A stretch of DNA of 64,000 nucleotides from contig NZ_JACIEZ010000009.1 in assembly GCF_014197145.1 (NCBI RefSeq), forward strand, positions 1 through 64,000, written 5' to 3'. Shown here one piece after another: positions 54,790 through 63,872 of this stretch. Origin of the DNA: Gellertiella hungarica. GTDB lineage: Bacteria > Pseudomonadota > Alphaproteobacteria > Rhizobiales > Rhizobiaceae. Under the pieces are notes generated by a model. The model searched no databases. It was not told the origin of the DNA and saw only the letters and a list, made by a program, of their open reading frames with translations. Numbering within the stretch: position 1 is the first letter of the stretch; each line of letters starts with the position of its first letter. Made by a program: the position numbers and the translations under genes.

Positions 54790-57213
54790 TCACGCCCGCA
54801 GCGTGCCGCCGGTGGTCTTCGTCACGTTGCCGATGATGCGGCCGGTCAGTGCCTCGAAATCTTCGTCCGTCAGCGTGCGCTCGACCGGCTGGATGACGAC
54901 TTCGATGGCGACCGACTTCTTGCCTTCGCCGATCGAAGCGCCCTCGAAGACGTCGAAGACGTTGACGGCGGTGATCAGCTTGCGGTCGGCGCTTGCTGCC
55001 GCCTTCAGGATCGAACCGGCATCGACCGACTTTTCGACCACGAAGGCGAAGTCGCGCCTGACCGCCTGGAAGGGCGAGAGCTCGAGCGCGGCCTTGGTGC
55101 GGGTCGCCTTCTTCTTCGGCTCCTGCATGGCATCGAGGAAGACCTCGAAGCCTGCCAACGCACCGGAAACGTCGAGCGCTTCCAGCACCTTGGGATGGAA
55201 TTCGCCGAAATGGCCGAGCACGATCTTCGGGCCCATCTTGATGGTGCCGGAACGGCCGGGATGGTACCAGTCGGGTCCGCCCTGCTCGATCTGGATATTG
55301 GCCATGGGCAGGCCTGCCGCCTCGATCACCGCCAGCGCATCGGCCTTGGCGTCGAAGACGTCGACATTCTTGCCGCCGCCGGTCTTGGCGTTGGACCACA
55401 TGCGACCCGCACCCGAGAGCGTCGCCGTGCCGCGGCGGATGCCGCCTGCCACACGCCGCTGGCCTTCCGGCCGGTCATTTTCATAGGTGCCGGAGACCTC
55501 GAAGATCGCCACATCGCCAAAGCCCTTGTCGGCGTTGCGCTGGGCAGCGGTGAGCAGGCCCGGCAACAGCGAGGGGCGCATGTCGGACATGTCGGCAGCA
55601 ATCGGGTTGGCGAGCTTCAGCGCCGCGGAGCCGCCGCCGAAAAGCTTCGCCTGATCTTCGGAGATGAAGGACCAGGTGACCGCCTCAAGCATGCCGCGCG
55701 CGGCAAGTGCCCGCTTGGCCGCGCGGGTGCGGATCTGCAGCGTGGTGAGAATGCGGCCGTTGACGGGCACCTCCCGCTCCAGAGGCTCGGGCTTGATGTT
55801 GTCCACGCCATGGATGCGCATGACCTCTTCCACGAGATCCGCCTTGCCATCCACATCCGGTCGCCAGGAGGGAACCGAGACGGACACGCGCTCGCCGGAG
55901 CCGGCAACCGTGAAGCCGAGACCGGTGAGGATTTCGACCGATTCTTCCTTCGAGACAGTGAGGCCCGTCAGCCGCTTCACCTCGGAGAAGGGGAAATCGA
56001 CGACCTTCGGCTCATAACCCTTGTAACCGGTGACGCGGGCTTCGGCAGCCGTGCCGCCGCAAAGTTCGAGCACCAGCTCGGTCGCGCGCTCCAGCCCGGG
56101 AACCATGTATTCCGGATCGACGCCGCGCTCGAAGCGGTAGCGCGCATCGGTGATGATGCCGAGCGAGCGGCCGGTCTTGGCGATGTTGAGGGGATGCCAG
56201 AGCGCGGATTCGATCAGCACATCCACCGTGTTCTCGTCGCAGCCCGAATGTTCGCCGCCCATGATGCCGCCGATGGATTCGACGCCATTCTCATCGGAGA
56301 TCACCACATTCTGGGGCCCGAGCCTGTATTCGCGGCCATCGAGCGCCAGCACGGTTTCGCCTTCTGCGGCGCGGCGGACGGTGAGGTTGCCCTTCACCTT
56401 GGCGGCATCGAAGACGTGCAGCGGGCGGCCCTGATCGAAGGTCAGGTAGTTGGTGATGTCGACGAGCGCATTGATCGGACGAAGGCCGATGGCAGTGAGA
56501 CGGCGCTGCATCCAAGCCGGACTCGGGCCGTTCTTCACGCCACGCACGAGGCGGAGCGCAAAGCCCGGGCAAAGGCTTGCATCGTCCAGATCGAGGATGA
56601 CCTCGGTGGGCGTCGTGCCCTCGACCTTGAAGGCCGGAGGCTTCGGGGCCTTCAGGCGACCGAGGCCGGAGGCGGCGAGATCGCGCGCGATGCCGTAGAT
56701 GCTGGTGCAATCGGAGCGGTTCGGCGTGAGGTTGATCTCGATGACAGGATCGTCGATGCCGGCATAGGCGGCAAAGCTTTCGCCGACGGGTGCATCCTCG
56801 GGCAGGTCGATGATGCCGTCGTGATTGTCGGACATGTCGAGCTCCTTCTCGGAGCACATCATGCCGCGGCTCTCGACGCCGCGGATATTGCCGACGGCGA
56901 GCGTCACGTCGATGCCGGGCACATGGGTGCCGGGCGCGGCAAAGGCGCCGACAAGGCCGGCACGCGCATTCGGCGCGCCGCAGACGACCTGAACCGGCGC
57001 GCCCGCGCCGATATCGACCATCAGCACCTTCAGCCGGTCGGCCTGCGGATGCTTTTCGGCCGAGACGACCTTGGCGATGACGAAGGGCTTGTAGGCCGCC
57101 TTGTCGTCCACATCCTCGACCTCGAGGCCGATCGCCGTCAGGCGCTCGCAGATTTCCTCAAGCGTCGCATCGGTTTCAAGGTGATCCTTGAGCCAGGAAA
57201 GGGTGAATTTCAT
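54790..57213 (-). CDS. pheT: Phenylalanyl-tRNA synthetase beta subunit
   Basis: The 807-residue protein is full length. It has the EMAP/OB tRNA-binding domain (about 39-150, [19 protein letters not shown]), B3/4 editing domain (about 210-390), B5 domain (about 400-475), the inactive synthetase-like core and the FDX-ACB C-terminal domain (about 710-807). It pairs with PheS to charge tRNA-Phe. Unusually, two small genes of the DUF2442/DUF4160 kind separate it from pheS. Repeat cluster D follows its stop. Confidence 0.98.
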   Translation of the reverse strand: MKFTLSWLKDHLETDATLEEICERLTAIGLEVEDVDDKAAYKPFVIAKVVSAEKHPQADRLKVLMVDIGAGAPVQVVCGAPNARAGLVGAFAAPGTHVPGIDVTLAVGNIRGVESRGMMCSEKELDMSDNHDGIIDLPEDAPVGESFAAYAGIDDPVIEINLTPNRSDCTSIYGIARDLAASGLGRLKAPKPPAFKVEGTTPTEVILDLDDASLCPGFALRLVRGVKNGPSPAWMQRRLTAIGLRPINALVDITNYLTFDQGRPLHVFDAAKVKGNLTVRRAAEGETVLALDGREYRLGPQNVVISDENGVESIGGIMGGEHSGCDENTVDVLIESALWHPLNIAKTGRSLGIITDARYRFERGVDPEYMVPGLERATELVLELCGGTAAEARVTGYKGYEPKVVDFPFSEVKRLTGLTVSKEESVEILTGLGFTVAGSGERVSVSVPSWRPDVDGKADLVEEVMRIHGVDNIKPEPLEREVPVNGRILTTLQIRTRAAKRALAARGMLEAVTWSFISEDQAKLFGGGSAALKLANPIAADMSDMRPSLLPGLLTAAQRNADKGFGDVAIFEVSGTYENDRPEGQRRVAGGIRRGTATLSGAGRMWSNAKTGGGKNVDVFDAKADALAVIEAAGLPMANIQIEQGGPDWYHPGRSGTIKMGPKIVLGHFGEFHPKVLEALDVSGALAGFEVFLDAMQEPKKKATRTKAALELSPFQAVRRDFAFVVEKSVDAGSILKAAASADRKLITAVNVFDVFEGASIGEGKKSVAIEVVIQPVERTLTDEDFEALTGRIIGNVTKTTGGTLRA

Positions 57214-57279
57214 CGTGTCAAACCTTCATCGTCTCTTTCATCAGGCCCTCAGGCCCTGCCGGACACCCGGTAAACTCGT

Positions 57280-57558
57280 TCAAGCGGCCTTGCCCGGCGC
57301 CTTGGCCCCCGGTGCTTTCCAGCCGGAGAGCATGCCCCTGATCGACAGATCCTCGTCGACATCAGGCCAGTGCACGCCCGCCAGCATGAGATGGACATTG
57401 TTGCGCTGGGCAGGCGTTGCGTTCAGGAGGCGCGGATACCACCAGAGCGGGGTCGCGACATGCCGGCCGTCCGCCAGGCGCACATGAACTTCATGCAGGT
57501 CGCACCATGCCTCGACGGGCCGCTCGGCCTCCGGATAGCTATCATGCGAAATAGTCAT
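57280..57558 (-). CDS. DUF2442 family protein
   Basis: The 92-residue protein has the DUF2442 core: VHVRLADGRHVATPLWWYPRLLNATPAQR and then WPDVDEDLSIRGML. DUF2442 proteins usually occur next to DUF4160 proteins, and a toxin-antitoxin-like role has been suggested but is not proven. Here the gene overlaps the upstream DUF4160 gene by 17 bp and ends 66 bases before pheT. The extra C-terminal tail is rich in Lys, Ala and Pro. Confidence 0.9.
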   Translation of the reverse strand: MTISHDSYPEAERPVEAWCDLHEVHVRLADGRHVATPLWWYPRLLNATPAQRNNVHLMLAGVHWPDVDEDLSIRGMLSGWKAPGAKAPGKAA

Positions 57559-57775
57559 GCCACGCCTCCAGCATCATCTGCCTGTGTTCCTCGACCACCG
57601 CCACTATACGCGCGAGGTCCTTCTGACTGAAGCCCCCGGCCTCCGCAACCCTGACCTCCGTCAGCCAGACCTTCGCTTCGCCGCCGTTTCCCTCCACATG
57701 GATATGTGGAGGCTCGTAACGGTCGCCGGAATAGAAGTGAAAGCGCAGGCCGTACTTGCGGAGCACCGTCGGCAT
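57542..57775 (-). CDS. DUF4160 family protein
   Basis: The 77-residue protein is a complete DUF4160 domain with GLRFHFYSGDRYEPPHIHVEG near the start and an amphipathic helix (LARIVAVVEEHRQMMLEAW). Its ATG lies 1 base after the pheS stop, and its end overlaps the DUF2442 start by 17 bp, so both depend on pheS transcription and translation. The function is unknown; the pair looks like a two-component genetic module inserted between pheS and pheT. Confidence 0.92.
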   Translation of the reverse strand: MPTVLRKYGLRFHFYSGDRYEPPHIHVEGNGGEAKVWLTEVRVAEAGGFSQKDLARIVAVVEEHRQMMLEAWHDYFA

Positions 57776-57776
57776 C

Positions 57777-58859
57777 TTACTGGCTCAAGCCCCCGAACAG
57801 CGTCGGCATGTCGAGGGGGCGGAAGCCGTAATGGGTCATCCAGCGGACATCGGCGTTGAAGAAGTCGCGCAGGTCGGGCATGCCGTATTTCAGCATGGCG
57901 ATACGGTCGAGGCCCATGCCCCAGGCAAAGCCCTGATATTCGTCCGGATCGAGCCCGCCCGCGCGCAGCACGTTCGGGTGAACCATGCCGCAGCCGAGGA
58001 TTTCCATCCAGTCCTTGCCTTCGCCGAACTTCACCGAGGGGCCGGAGCGGTCGCACTGGATGTCGACCTCGAAGGACGGTTCGGTGAAGGGGAAGAAGGA
58101 CGGCCGGAAGCGCATGGTGACCGAGGGCACCTCGAAGAAGGCCTTGCAGAACTCTTCCAGCACCCAGCGCATGTTGGCGACATTCGCCTTGCGGTCGACC
58201 ACGAGACCTTCCACCTGATGGAACATCGGGGAATGGGTGGCGTCGCTGTCCTGGCGGTAGGTCTTGCCCGGAATGATGATGCGGATCGGCGGGGTCTCGG
58301 CTTCCATGGTGCGCACCTGGACCGGCGAGGTATGGGTGCGCAGCACCTTGCGCTCGCCCTTCTCGTCCGGATGGAAGAAGAAGGTGTCGTGCATCTCGCG
58401 GGCCGGATGGCCTTCCGGGAAGTTCAGGGCCGTGAAGTTGTAATAGTCCGTCTCGACATCGGGGCCTTCGGCAATCGAGAAGCCCATGTCGCCGAAGATC
58501 GCGGTGATCTCGTCGACGATCTGGCTGATCGGATGGATGCGGCCGCGCTCGGCGGGGGAGGAGCGAACCGGCAGGCTGACATCCACCGTCTCGGCCTTGA
58601 GGCGAGCGGCGATGGCGGCTTCCTTCAGCTCGGCCTTGCGGGCGGCGATGGCCTCCGTCACCTCGTTCTTGAGCGCATTGATGGCGGCACCGCGGGTCTG
58701 GCGCTCCTCGGCGCTCATGGCGCCCAGCGTCTTCAGGAGTTCTGAGACCGAGCCCTTCTTGCCAAGGGCGGATACGCGCACGGCCTCGATGGCGGCTTCA
58801 TCGGCGGCCCCGGCCACCGCGCCCAGCAGTTCGGTTTTCAAAGTGTCGAGATCGGACAT
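57777..58859 (-). CDS. pheS: Phenylalanyl-tRNA synthetase alpha subunit
   Basis: The 360-residue protein has the N-terminal coiled coil that contacts tRNA (about 10-90) and the class II catalytic core. Motif 2 is in [11 protein letters not shown]...[14 protein letters not shown], and motif 3 is [21 protein letters not shown]. It is separated from the upstream rplT by an intrinsic terminator (58930-58960), so it should have its own promoter or depend on readthrough. The following small gene begins 1 base after its stop. Confidence 0.98.
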   Translation of the reverse strand: MSDLDTLKTELLGAVAGAADEAAIEAVRVSALGKKGSVSELLKTLGAMSAEERQTRGAAINALKNEVTEAIAARKAELKEAAIAARLKAETVDVSLPVRSSPAERGRIHPISQIVDEITAIFGDMGFSIAEGPDVETDYYNFTALNFPEGHPAREMHDTFFFHPDEKGERKVLRTHTSPVQVRTMEAETPPIRIIIPGKTYRQDSDATHSPMFHQVEGLVVDRKANVANMRWVLEEFCKAFFEVPSVTMRFRPSFFPFTEPSFEVDIQCDRSGPSVKFGEGKDWMEILGCGMVHPNVLRAGGLDPDEYQGFAWGMGLDRIAMLKYGMPDLRDFFNADVRWMTHYGFRPLDMPTLFGGLSQ

Positions 58860-58929
58860 TCCTGGTTTTCCTGGCTTGAATCGGACAGAGTCGGGATCGG
58901 AAAAAGGCAGAGGGAGGCGGGCATAAGAA

Positions 58930-58960
58930 AAACCCGCGCCAGCCCAGCCAGCGCGGGTTT
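58930..58960 (-). terminator. Intrinsic terminator of rpmI-rplT
   Basis: AAACCCGCGC (58930-58939) and GCGCGGGTTT (58951-58960) form a perfect 10-bp stem. On the minus strand TTTTTCTTATG follows. It lies between rplT and pheS. Confidence 0.92.
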
Positions 58961-58999
58961 CCCAATCGGTTTTAGTGCAAAAGCTTGGGAAGCGCTGGC

Positions 59000-59404
59000 T
59001 TACTTGACCGCGCTTTCAAACTCGTTTGCCGTACCGGTTTCCTTGAGGTAGGCGAGTGCCTTCTTGGCGGCTGCGACGAGCGCGCCGAAAGCTGCCGGCT
59101 CATGGATGGCCATGTCGGACAGGACCTTGCGGTCAACGGCGATGCCGGCCTTGTTCAGGCCGTCGATGAAGCGGCCGTAGGTCAGGCCGAATTCACGCAC
59201 AGCGGCGTTGATACGCTGGATCCACAGAGCGCGGAAATTCCGCTTCTTGATCTTGCGGTCCTTGTAGGCGAACTGCTTCGAACGATCCACAGCGGCCTTT
59301 GCGGCGCGGATCGTGTTCTTGCGGCGGCCGTAGAAACCCTTGGCTGCCTTGAATACCTTGTTGTGCTTGGCGCGGGACGTTACGCCACGTTTTACGCGTG
59401 CCAT
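59000..59404 (-). CDS. rplT: 50S ribosomal protein L20
   Basis: The 134-residue protein has the basic N-terminal extension of L20 ([39 protein letters not shown]) and the globular C-terminal domain. It is needed for early 50S assembly and in many bacteria represses its own operon by binding the mRNA leader. It follows rpmI by 36 bases. A long leader lies before rpmI. Confidence 0.98.
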   Translation of the reverse strand: MARVKRGVTSRAKHNKVFKAAKGFYGRRKNTIRAAKAAVDRSKQFAYKDRKIKKRNFRALWIQRINAAVREFGLTYGRFIDGLNKAGIAVDRKVLSDMAIHEPAAFGALVAAAKKALAYLKETGTANEFESAVK

Positions 59405-59440
59405 GTCATGATCTCCTTGAAGTTACGCGGGCTGACAGTC

Positions 59441-59644
59441 TCAGAGACCGTTGGGCAGGTAGTTCTTGATGACCTTCTTGCCATCGGGCTCGGCCAGAAC
59501 CATCGTGCCGCGTGCGTCGCGGATGAACTTGTTGGTACGCTTGATCATGCCATGGCGCTTGCCGGCGCCTGCGGCCTTCACCTTGCCGGTCGCGGTGATC
59601 TTGAACCGCTTCTTGGCAGACGATTTCGTCTTCATCTTGGGCAT
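59441..59644 (-). CDS. rpmI: 50S ribosomal protein L35
   Basis: The 67-residue protein is full length ([32 protein letters not shown]). The ATG at 59644 is the standard L35 start; longer in-frame starts are rejected. It is followed by rplT. In most bacteria infC directly precedes rpmI, but here infC is 3.7 kb upstream, separated by a two-component system. A consensus-like promoter is present 102 bases upstream. Confidence 0.97.
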   Translation of the reverse strand: MPKMKTKSSAKKRFKITATGKVKAAGAGKRHGMIKRTNKFIRDARGTMVLAEPDGKKVIKNYLPNGL

Positions 59645-59745
59645 TTTGCTACTCCATTGTTCTTGTATCGAAACAGGCAGACGAAGCCCGTTTTCAAGCA
59701 TAAAGAACGGCCACGGCATGCCCTGCCGGACCGTTCGGACGGGCG

Positions 59746-59774
59746 CTTATAACCGCAGGCTTGAAAAAGTGCAA
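59746..59774 (-). promoter_or_regulatory. Sigma-70 type promoter of rpmI-rplT
   Basis: On the minus strand, TTGCAC (59774-59769) and TATAAG (59751-59746) are 17 bases apart. The predicted leader is about 95 bases, long enough for an L20-binding site. This explains how rpmI-rplT is expressed without infC. Confidence 0.7.
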
Positions 59775-59798
59775 CGGGAGCGACGCCAGAATCTTCGC

Positions 59799-61145
59799 TC
59801 AGATGCCCGCTGCGGCGGGGAAATCGATCGTGACCGCAAGGCCGCCCAGGCGAGCCTCGCCCAGCGTCAGATCGCCGCCATAGGCGCGCGCGATGTCGCG
59901 GCTGATCGCAAGGCCGAGACCGCTGCCCCCGCTTCCCTCTCCCGGCGGCAGAGACCCGATCTCGCCCCGTTCGAGGAGCCGCGCCGCATCTGCCGGTGCA
60001 ATCCCCGGCCCGTCGTCGGAAATGCGGATCGCGATGCGGCCCGCAACGGCAGGTCCTGCCGAGATCTCGATGGCCGCATGGGCGTAGCGGGTGGCGTTGT
60101 CGAGGACATTTCCGAGACATTCGGCCACGTCGGCCGCATCCGCCTGGACGGCAAGATCGCCGGGCACGTCGAGACGCCATTCGATGCCCTTGCCGCGGGT
60201 GACGGGGGAGAGCACCATCACCAGCTTGCCGCAGAGGCTCGCAAGATGGGTGCTGACCATCTGCTCCACGCCAAGGCGGGCGGCCTGAAGCTGCCGGTCG
60301 GCGCGCTGGCGGACCAGCTCCACCTGCTGCCTCGCGAGGGCCCTCTCGGCCTCCGGCAGATGATCGGCGAGTTGCAGCAGAACGGTCAGCGGCGTCTTCA
60401 GCCCGTGGGCGAGATCGCTTGCCCGGGCCCGGGCACGCTCGACGGCGTTTTCCCGCTCCCGAAGAAGAGAATTGAGTTCGCTCACCAGCAGGGAAAGCTC
60501 GCTCGGCCCGTCGTCCTCGATCAGGCTCGCGGTGCCGGCCCGGACCCGCGCCACGTCGTGGCGCAGGCGGGTGAGCGGCCTCAGCCCGATCGCACCCTGC
60601 AGATAGGCGGCTGACATCAGCACGGCCGCCGTCGACAGCAGCATCAGCCGCAGGGTGGAATGGTAGCCGCCAAGCGCGGAGGCGAGCTCCTCTTCCGGGA
60701 AGGCCGCCATCATCCGCAACGGCAGGGCCCCGCCCTCTCCCACCTGCAGGACCAGCGCCCGCTCGACCACCAGCACCGGCTTGCCATCCGGCCCGTCAGC
60801 GGCAGCGAAGCCATGCACACCGCCCGCCCGGTCGGGTGCGAGCACCGTGTCCCAGAGGGAGGCGGAACGCAGCGGATCGCCGCGCGCCGGCACGACCTGC
60901 CAGTAGCGGCCGCTTGCCGGAAGACGGAAGCGCGGGTCTGCCGGTTCCCGGTCGAGCACCAGCCGGCCGTCGCGCACCTCCACCTCGGCGGTGAGCTGAT
61001 CGATGATGGCATTCATGTCGGCCCGGTAGCGGTCGACGACGTAATCGGTGAAGACCCCGCCGAGAATGGAGCCGGTGGCCAGCAGGGCAAGCGCAATGGC
61101 GATCAATGCGCCGGCCGCCAGGCGGAACCGCAGCGATCGCATCAT
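59799..61145 (-). CDS. Sensor histidine kinase (PhoQ-like)
   Basis: The 448-residue inner-membrane protein has TM1 (about 9-29), a periplasmic sensor (about 30-165), TM2 (about 168-190) and HAMP. A HisKA region carries the phospho-acceptor His247 in DLAHGLKTPL. The ATPase domain (N box LGNVLDNATRY, G1 SDDGPGIAP, G2 GEGSGGSGLGLAI) follows. The AHGLKTPL style is typical of PhoQ-type kinases, which respond to divalent cations or low pH. It overlaps the regulator gene by the ATGA arrangement. Confidence 0.94.
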   Translation of the reverse strand: MMRSLRFRLAAGALIAIALALLATGSILGGVFTDYVVDRYRADMNAIIDQLTAEVEVRDGRLVLDREPADPRFRLPASGRYWQVVPARGDPLRSASLWDTVLAPDRAGGVHGFAAADGPDGKPVLVVERALVLQVGEGGALPLRMMAAFPEEELASALGGYHSTLRLMLLSTAAVLMSAAYLQGAIGLRPLTRLRHDVARVRAGTASLIEDDGPSELSLLVSELNSLLRERENAVERARARASDLAHGLKTPLTVLLQLADHLPEAERALARQQVELVRQRADRQLQAARLGVEQMVSTHLASLCGKLVMVLSPVTRGKGIEWRLDVPGDLAVQADAADVAECLGNVLDNATRYAHAAIEISAGPAVAGRIAIRISDDGPGIAPADAARLLERGEIGSLPPGEGSGGSGLGLAISRDIARAYGGDLTLGEARLGGLAVTIDFPAAAGI

Positions 61146-61807
61146 TCCGCAACATCCGGCATGCAGTAACCGAAACCGCGCCGCGTCTCGATGGCAGACG
61201 GATCGGTCTTGCGGCGAAGCCGGGCGATCATCGCCTCAACCGCATTCTTCGCGGCGTCGTCGTCGCGGCCCTGAACGTGATTGGCGATCTCGATGGGGGA
61301 AAGGACGCGGCCCTTCTCCTTGATGAATAGCGAGACCAGCCGGTATTCCTGCGGGCTGAGATCCAGAACCCGCCCATCGAAGGTCACGCGCTTTGCCGCA
61401 TCATCGATGACGAAGCGGCCGGCCGCCCGCACGGCGGACGGTGTCTGCGATGCGCGGCGCAACAGCGCCTTGAGACGCGCGACAAGCTCTTCGGACCGGA
61501 AGGGTTTGGGCAGGTAATCGTCAGCCCCGGCCTCGAAGCCGTCGACGCGCTCCATCCAGGAGCCGCGCGCCGTCAGCACGAGGACAGGGGTATTGACCCC
61601 TGCAGCCCGCCAGCGCTTGAGAATCGAGAGCCCGTCCATGCCGGGCAGGCCGAGATCGAGAATGATGGCGGCATAGTCGCCGGTCTCGCCGCGATCCCAG
61701 ACATCCGGGCCGGTATTGCCATGATCGACGGCGAAGCCTTCGGCACTCAGCCGGGCAATGGTGTGTTCCGCAATGTCGGCATCGTCTTCCGCCAGAAGAA
61801 GGCGCAT
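61142..61807 (-). CDS. Response regulator, OmpR/PhoP family
   Basis: The 221-residue protein has a receiver domain with Asp8/Asp9, phospho-acceptor Asp51 in ILDLGLPGMDG, the Thr in VLTARG and the Lys in LPKPFRSEE. A C-terminal winged helix follows (about 130-218, SPQEYRLVSLFI, RRKTD...TRRGFGYCM). It pairs with the overlapping sensor kinase. It starts 1 base after the PepSY gene stop, so the four genes form one operon or nearly so. Tandem CTGTCAG boxes upstream of the first gene are candidate binding sites. Confidence 0.95.
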   Translation of the reverse strand: MRLLLAEDDADIAEHTIARLSAEGFAVDHGNTGPDVWDRGETGDYAAIILDLGLPGMDGLSILKRWRAAGVNTPVLVLTARGSWMERVDGFEAGADDYLPKPFRSEELVARLKALLRRASQTPSAVRAAGRFVIDDAAKRVTFDGRVLDLSPQEYRLVSLFIKEKGRVLSPIEIANHVQGRDDDAAKNAVEAMIARLRRKTDPSAIETRRGFGYCMPDVAE

Positions 61808-61808
61808 C

Positions 61809-62411
61809 TTACCGGATCCCGTTCATCAGCACGCGCCCCGTGCGCGCGTCCACGGTCACGGTCGAGACAAAGCCTGCCTCGTCCTCGACCCGCATGCGAT
61901 AGACCGGCTTTCCGGCAGCACGGTCGAGCTCCACGCGAAGAACCCGGCCGGAGCTGCGGGAGCGAAGCTTCTCGAGAACGTCGCGGTAGGGCATGACCTC
62001 GCCACGGCTCACCGCGCTGCGGGCGGCATCATGGGCCATCGGGGCCCCGGATGCATCGTCGTCGCCGTCGTCGTCGTCCGAATTCTTTCCCGAATTGCCC
62101 TTGCCCGACCCGGAATTGCCCCGGCCGGATCCGCTTCCGCTGCCCGAGCCGCCCTTGTCGCCGGAGCCCGAACCACTGCCGGAGCCATGATCGCTGCCGC
62201 CATCGGAATCGCTGTCGCCGTCGCCGCCCTTGCCTGAGCCGCCCTCGCCGCCGTTTCCGGAGCTTTCGCCCTCGCCCTCGCCCTCGCCGTCCCCATCGCC
62301 GCCCTTGCCCTCGCCATCCTTGGCAAGGACGGGCGCGGCAAGGCCAAGCCAGGCAGCGGACAAGGCAAGAATGAAGGTTCGGCGATCCATCGGGCTTCGA
62401 TCCATGATCAT
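61809..62411 (-). CDS. Secreted PepSY-domain protein with Gly/Ser/Asp-rich region
   Basis: The 200-residue protein has a signal peptide with a twin-arginine-like DRRTFILALSAAWLGLAAPVLA, which fits a start at the ATG 62390; ATGs at 62405 and 62411 are alternatives. Residues about 33-125 are a low-complexity stretch of Gly, Ser, Asp and Glu with DGDSDSDGG-type repeats that could bind Ca2+ or other cations. The C-terminal PepSY domain (about 130-200, LEKLRSRSSGRVLRVELDR, GFVSTVTVDARTGRVL) is found in periplasmic partners of two-component sensors. It lies directly upstream of the response regulator. Confidence 0.88.
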   Translation of the reverse strand: MIMDRSPMDRRTFILALSAAWLGLAAPVLAKDGEGKGGDGDGEGEGEGESSGNGGEGGSGKGGDGDSDSDGGSDHGSGSGSGSGDKGGSGSGSGSGRGNSGSGKGNSGKNSDDDDGDDDASGAPMAHDAARSAVSRGEVMPYRDVLEKLRSRSSGRVLRVELDRAAGKPVYRMRVEDEAGFVSTVTVDARTGRVLMNGIR

Positions 62412-62469
62412 GTCGTCAAGGTTACGCTTCTCGACCGGCGTTTCAAGCGCTCAACCACGAAAAGAAGGA

Positions 62470-62505
62470 ACCCTGCCCGGGGCGGCGGCGACCAGGGCAG
62501 GGTTC
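62470..62505 (-). terminator. Intrinsic terminator after the acidic secreted protein gene
   Basis: AACCCTGCCC (62470-62479) and GGGCAGGGTT (62496-62505) form a perfect 10-bp stem. On the minus strand TTCTTTTCG follows. It may reduce, but probably not stop, readthrough into the PepSY-regulator-kinase genes. Confidence 0.8.
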
Positions 62506-62558
62506 CTGTCTTGCCGGTCCACATGAAACGGGGGCGTGTGGACCGGCAATGGGGTGGG

Positions 62559-63179
62559 TCAGGTGGCGGGCACGATGCTCACGCCGGTGATCGGCTGGCT
62601 GTCGTCGACATCGTCGTGCAGCTTCACCTCGACGCGGGTCGTGCCGTGTTCGACCTCGATCTCCACTTCCAGTTCGCGGCCAAGGCTGTCGACGGCCTTC
62701 AGCGAGCCATCCTTCAATCCTTCGATGGCATCATCGGAGGCGGAAATGGCAACGCGGCTGTTTTCGTTGGCATGGGCACGGGCGACGTCATTGCCGTGGC
62801 GACGACGGCCATTGTCGTGATGGTCTTCGGATTCGACACCATGTTCCGTCTCGGTGTCGCCGTCGTCATCGGAGGCGCTGTCATCGTGGCCGCGGCCCTT
62901 GCCGTTGCCGCCGGCGTTCGAGTCATGATCGCCCTTGCCGCCATCGGAATCGTGATCGCCACCATCGGAATCGTGGTCGCCACCGTCGGAGTCGTGGTCG
63001 CCGCCATCCGAGCCCCGCCCGCCGCCGTCGGAATCGTGCCCGCCGTCCTTGGCCTGGGCCGCGCTGTCCAGCAGCGGAGCAACGCCCTTCGGCACCAGCG
63101 TATGGGCGGCAGGGGCGAGTGACAGGGTGGCGATGGCAGAGAAGGACAGCAGCAGGATCTTTCGCAGACGGACGGTCAT
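62559..63179 (-). CDS. Secreted acidic repeat protein with GGDHDSD repeats
   Basis: The 206-residue protein has a signal peptide (about 1-27, LLLSFSAIATLSLAPAAHT). A repeat region (about 45-80) holds tandem 7-residue GGDHDSD units. Asp/His-rich sequence follows to about 125, then a C-terminal domain (about 135-206, LKAVDSLGRELEVEIEVEHG) that resembles a PepSY-like fold but is too divergent to be sure. The DxDxxG pattern suggests divalent cation binding outside the inner membrane. It is the first gene of the two-component locus. I do not know a characterised homologue. Confidence 0.8.
   Translation of the reverse strand: MTVRLRKILLLSFSAIATLSLAPAAHTLVPKGVAPLLDSAAQAKDGGHDSDGGGRGSDGGDHDSDGGDHDSDGGDHDSDGGKGDHDSNAGGNGKGRGHDDSASDDDGDTETEHGVESEDHHDNGRRRHGNDVARAHANENSRVAISASDDAIEGLKDGSLKAVDSLGRELEVEIEVEHGTTRVEVKLHDDVDDSQPITGVSIVPAT
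62941..63045 (-). repeat. Tandem 21-bp coding repeats (five units)
   Basis: Five adjacent 21-base units lie inside the acidic secreted protein gene (62941, 62962, 62983, 63004 and 63025 starts). The first three are nearly identical; the last two have diverged. They encode the GGDHDSD repeats and are a likely site of length variation between strains. Confidence 0.85.
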
Positions 63180-63229
63180 GGGTCACCTCAATTCGCTTAT
63201 TTCGATGGGGCGATCCTGCCACGCCCTTG

Positions 63230-63268
63230 CTGACAGAAACCCGATGCGGGCTGTCAGCAAACTGTCAG
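63230..63268. promoter_or_regulatory. Three CTGTCAG boxes, candidate response-regulator site
   Basis: CTGACAG (63230-63236) and direct copies CTGTCAG at 63251-63257 and 63262-63268 lie 51-89 bases upstream of the acidic secreted protein gene. The two direct copies are 11 bases apart, the spacing of OmpR/PhoP-family tandem sites. Binding by the locus's own regulator is inferred. Confidence 0.55.
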
Positions 63269-63276
63269 GAAGCGGA

Positions 63277-63307
63277 AAAGAAAAAGCCGCCCCGGACGGG
63301 ACGGCTT
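63277..63307 (-). terminator. Intrinsic terminator of infC
   Basis: AAGCCG-c-CCC (63284-63293) pairs with GGG-a-CGGCTT (63298-63307), with one mismatch. On the minus strand TTTTTCTTTTCC follows. It separates infC from the two-component locus. Confidence 0.85.
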
Positions 63308-63335
63308 GATCCATCGCGATCGCGGCCGGGCAGGA

Positions 63336-63872
63336 TTACTTCGGCGCAAGCACCATCATCATCTGGCGGCCTTCGAGCTTCGGTTCGGCCTCGACCTTGG
63401 CCACGCCCAGCGTATCTTCCTTGACCTGCAGCAGCAGCTTCAGACCGAGTTCCTGGTGGGCCATCTCGCGGCCGCGGAACTTCAGGGTGACCTTGACCTT
63501 GTCCCCTTCCTCGAAGAACCGGTTCATCGCCTTCATCTTCACCTCATAATCGTGGGTGTCGATGTTCGGCCGCATCTTGATTTCCTTGACCTCGACGATC
63601 TTCTGCTTCTTGCGCGCTTCAGCCGCCTTTTTCTGGGTCGCGTATTTCAGCTTGCCGAGATCGAGGATCTTGCATACCGGCGGCTCGGCGTTGGGAGAAA
63701 TCTCCACGAGGTCGAGGCCTGCCTCGTCGGCAAGGCGGAGTGCCTGATCAATCGGAACGATGCCCAGGTTCTGGCCTTCGGCATCGATAAGCTGGACGCG
63801 GGGAACGCGGATTTCACGGTTGGCGCGCGGCCCGTCCCGGGTCGGGGCATCGGCTTTGAAAGGTCTGCGAAT
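63336..63872 (-). CDS. infC: Translation initiation factor IF-3, with ATT start codon
   Basis: IF-3 keeps ribosomal subunits apart and checks the start codon. The 178-residue length from the ATT at 63872 is normal. The N-domain ([20 protein letters not shown]) and C-domain ([29 protein letters not shown]) are intact. A strong ribosome site, GAGGAG, lies nine bases before ATT, while the next in-frame ATG upstream (63935) would add 21 residues not expected in IF-3. An AUU start is the known basis of IF-3 autoregulation in enterobacteria. A terminator follows, so rpmI is not in the same transcript. The promoter must lie in 63873-64000. Confidence 0.93.
   Translation of the reverse strand: MRRPFKADAPTRDGPRANREIRVPRVQLIDAEGQNLGIVPIDQALRLADEAGLDLVEISPNAEPPVCKILDLGKLKYATQKKAAEARKKQKIVEVKEIKMRPNIDTHDYEVKMKAMNRFFEEGDKVKVTLKFRGREMAHQELGLKLLLQVKEDTLGVAKVEAEPKLEGRQMMMVLAPK

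Noticed and set aside
62941-63045. Regular 21-base repeats as a CRISPR array
   Set aside because: The units are directly adjacent with no spacers and lie in frame within a coding sequence.
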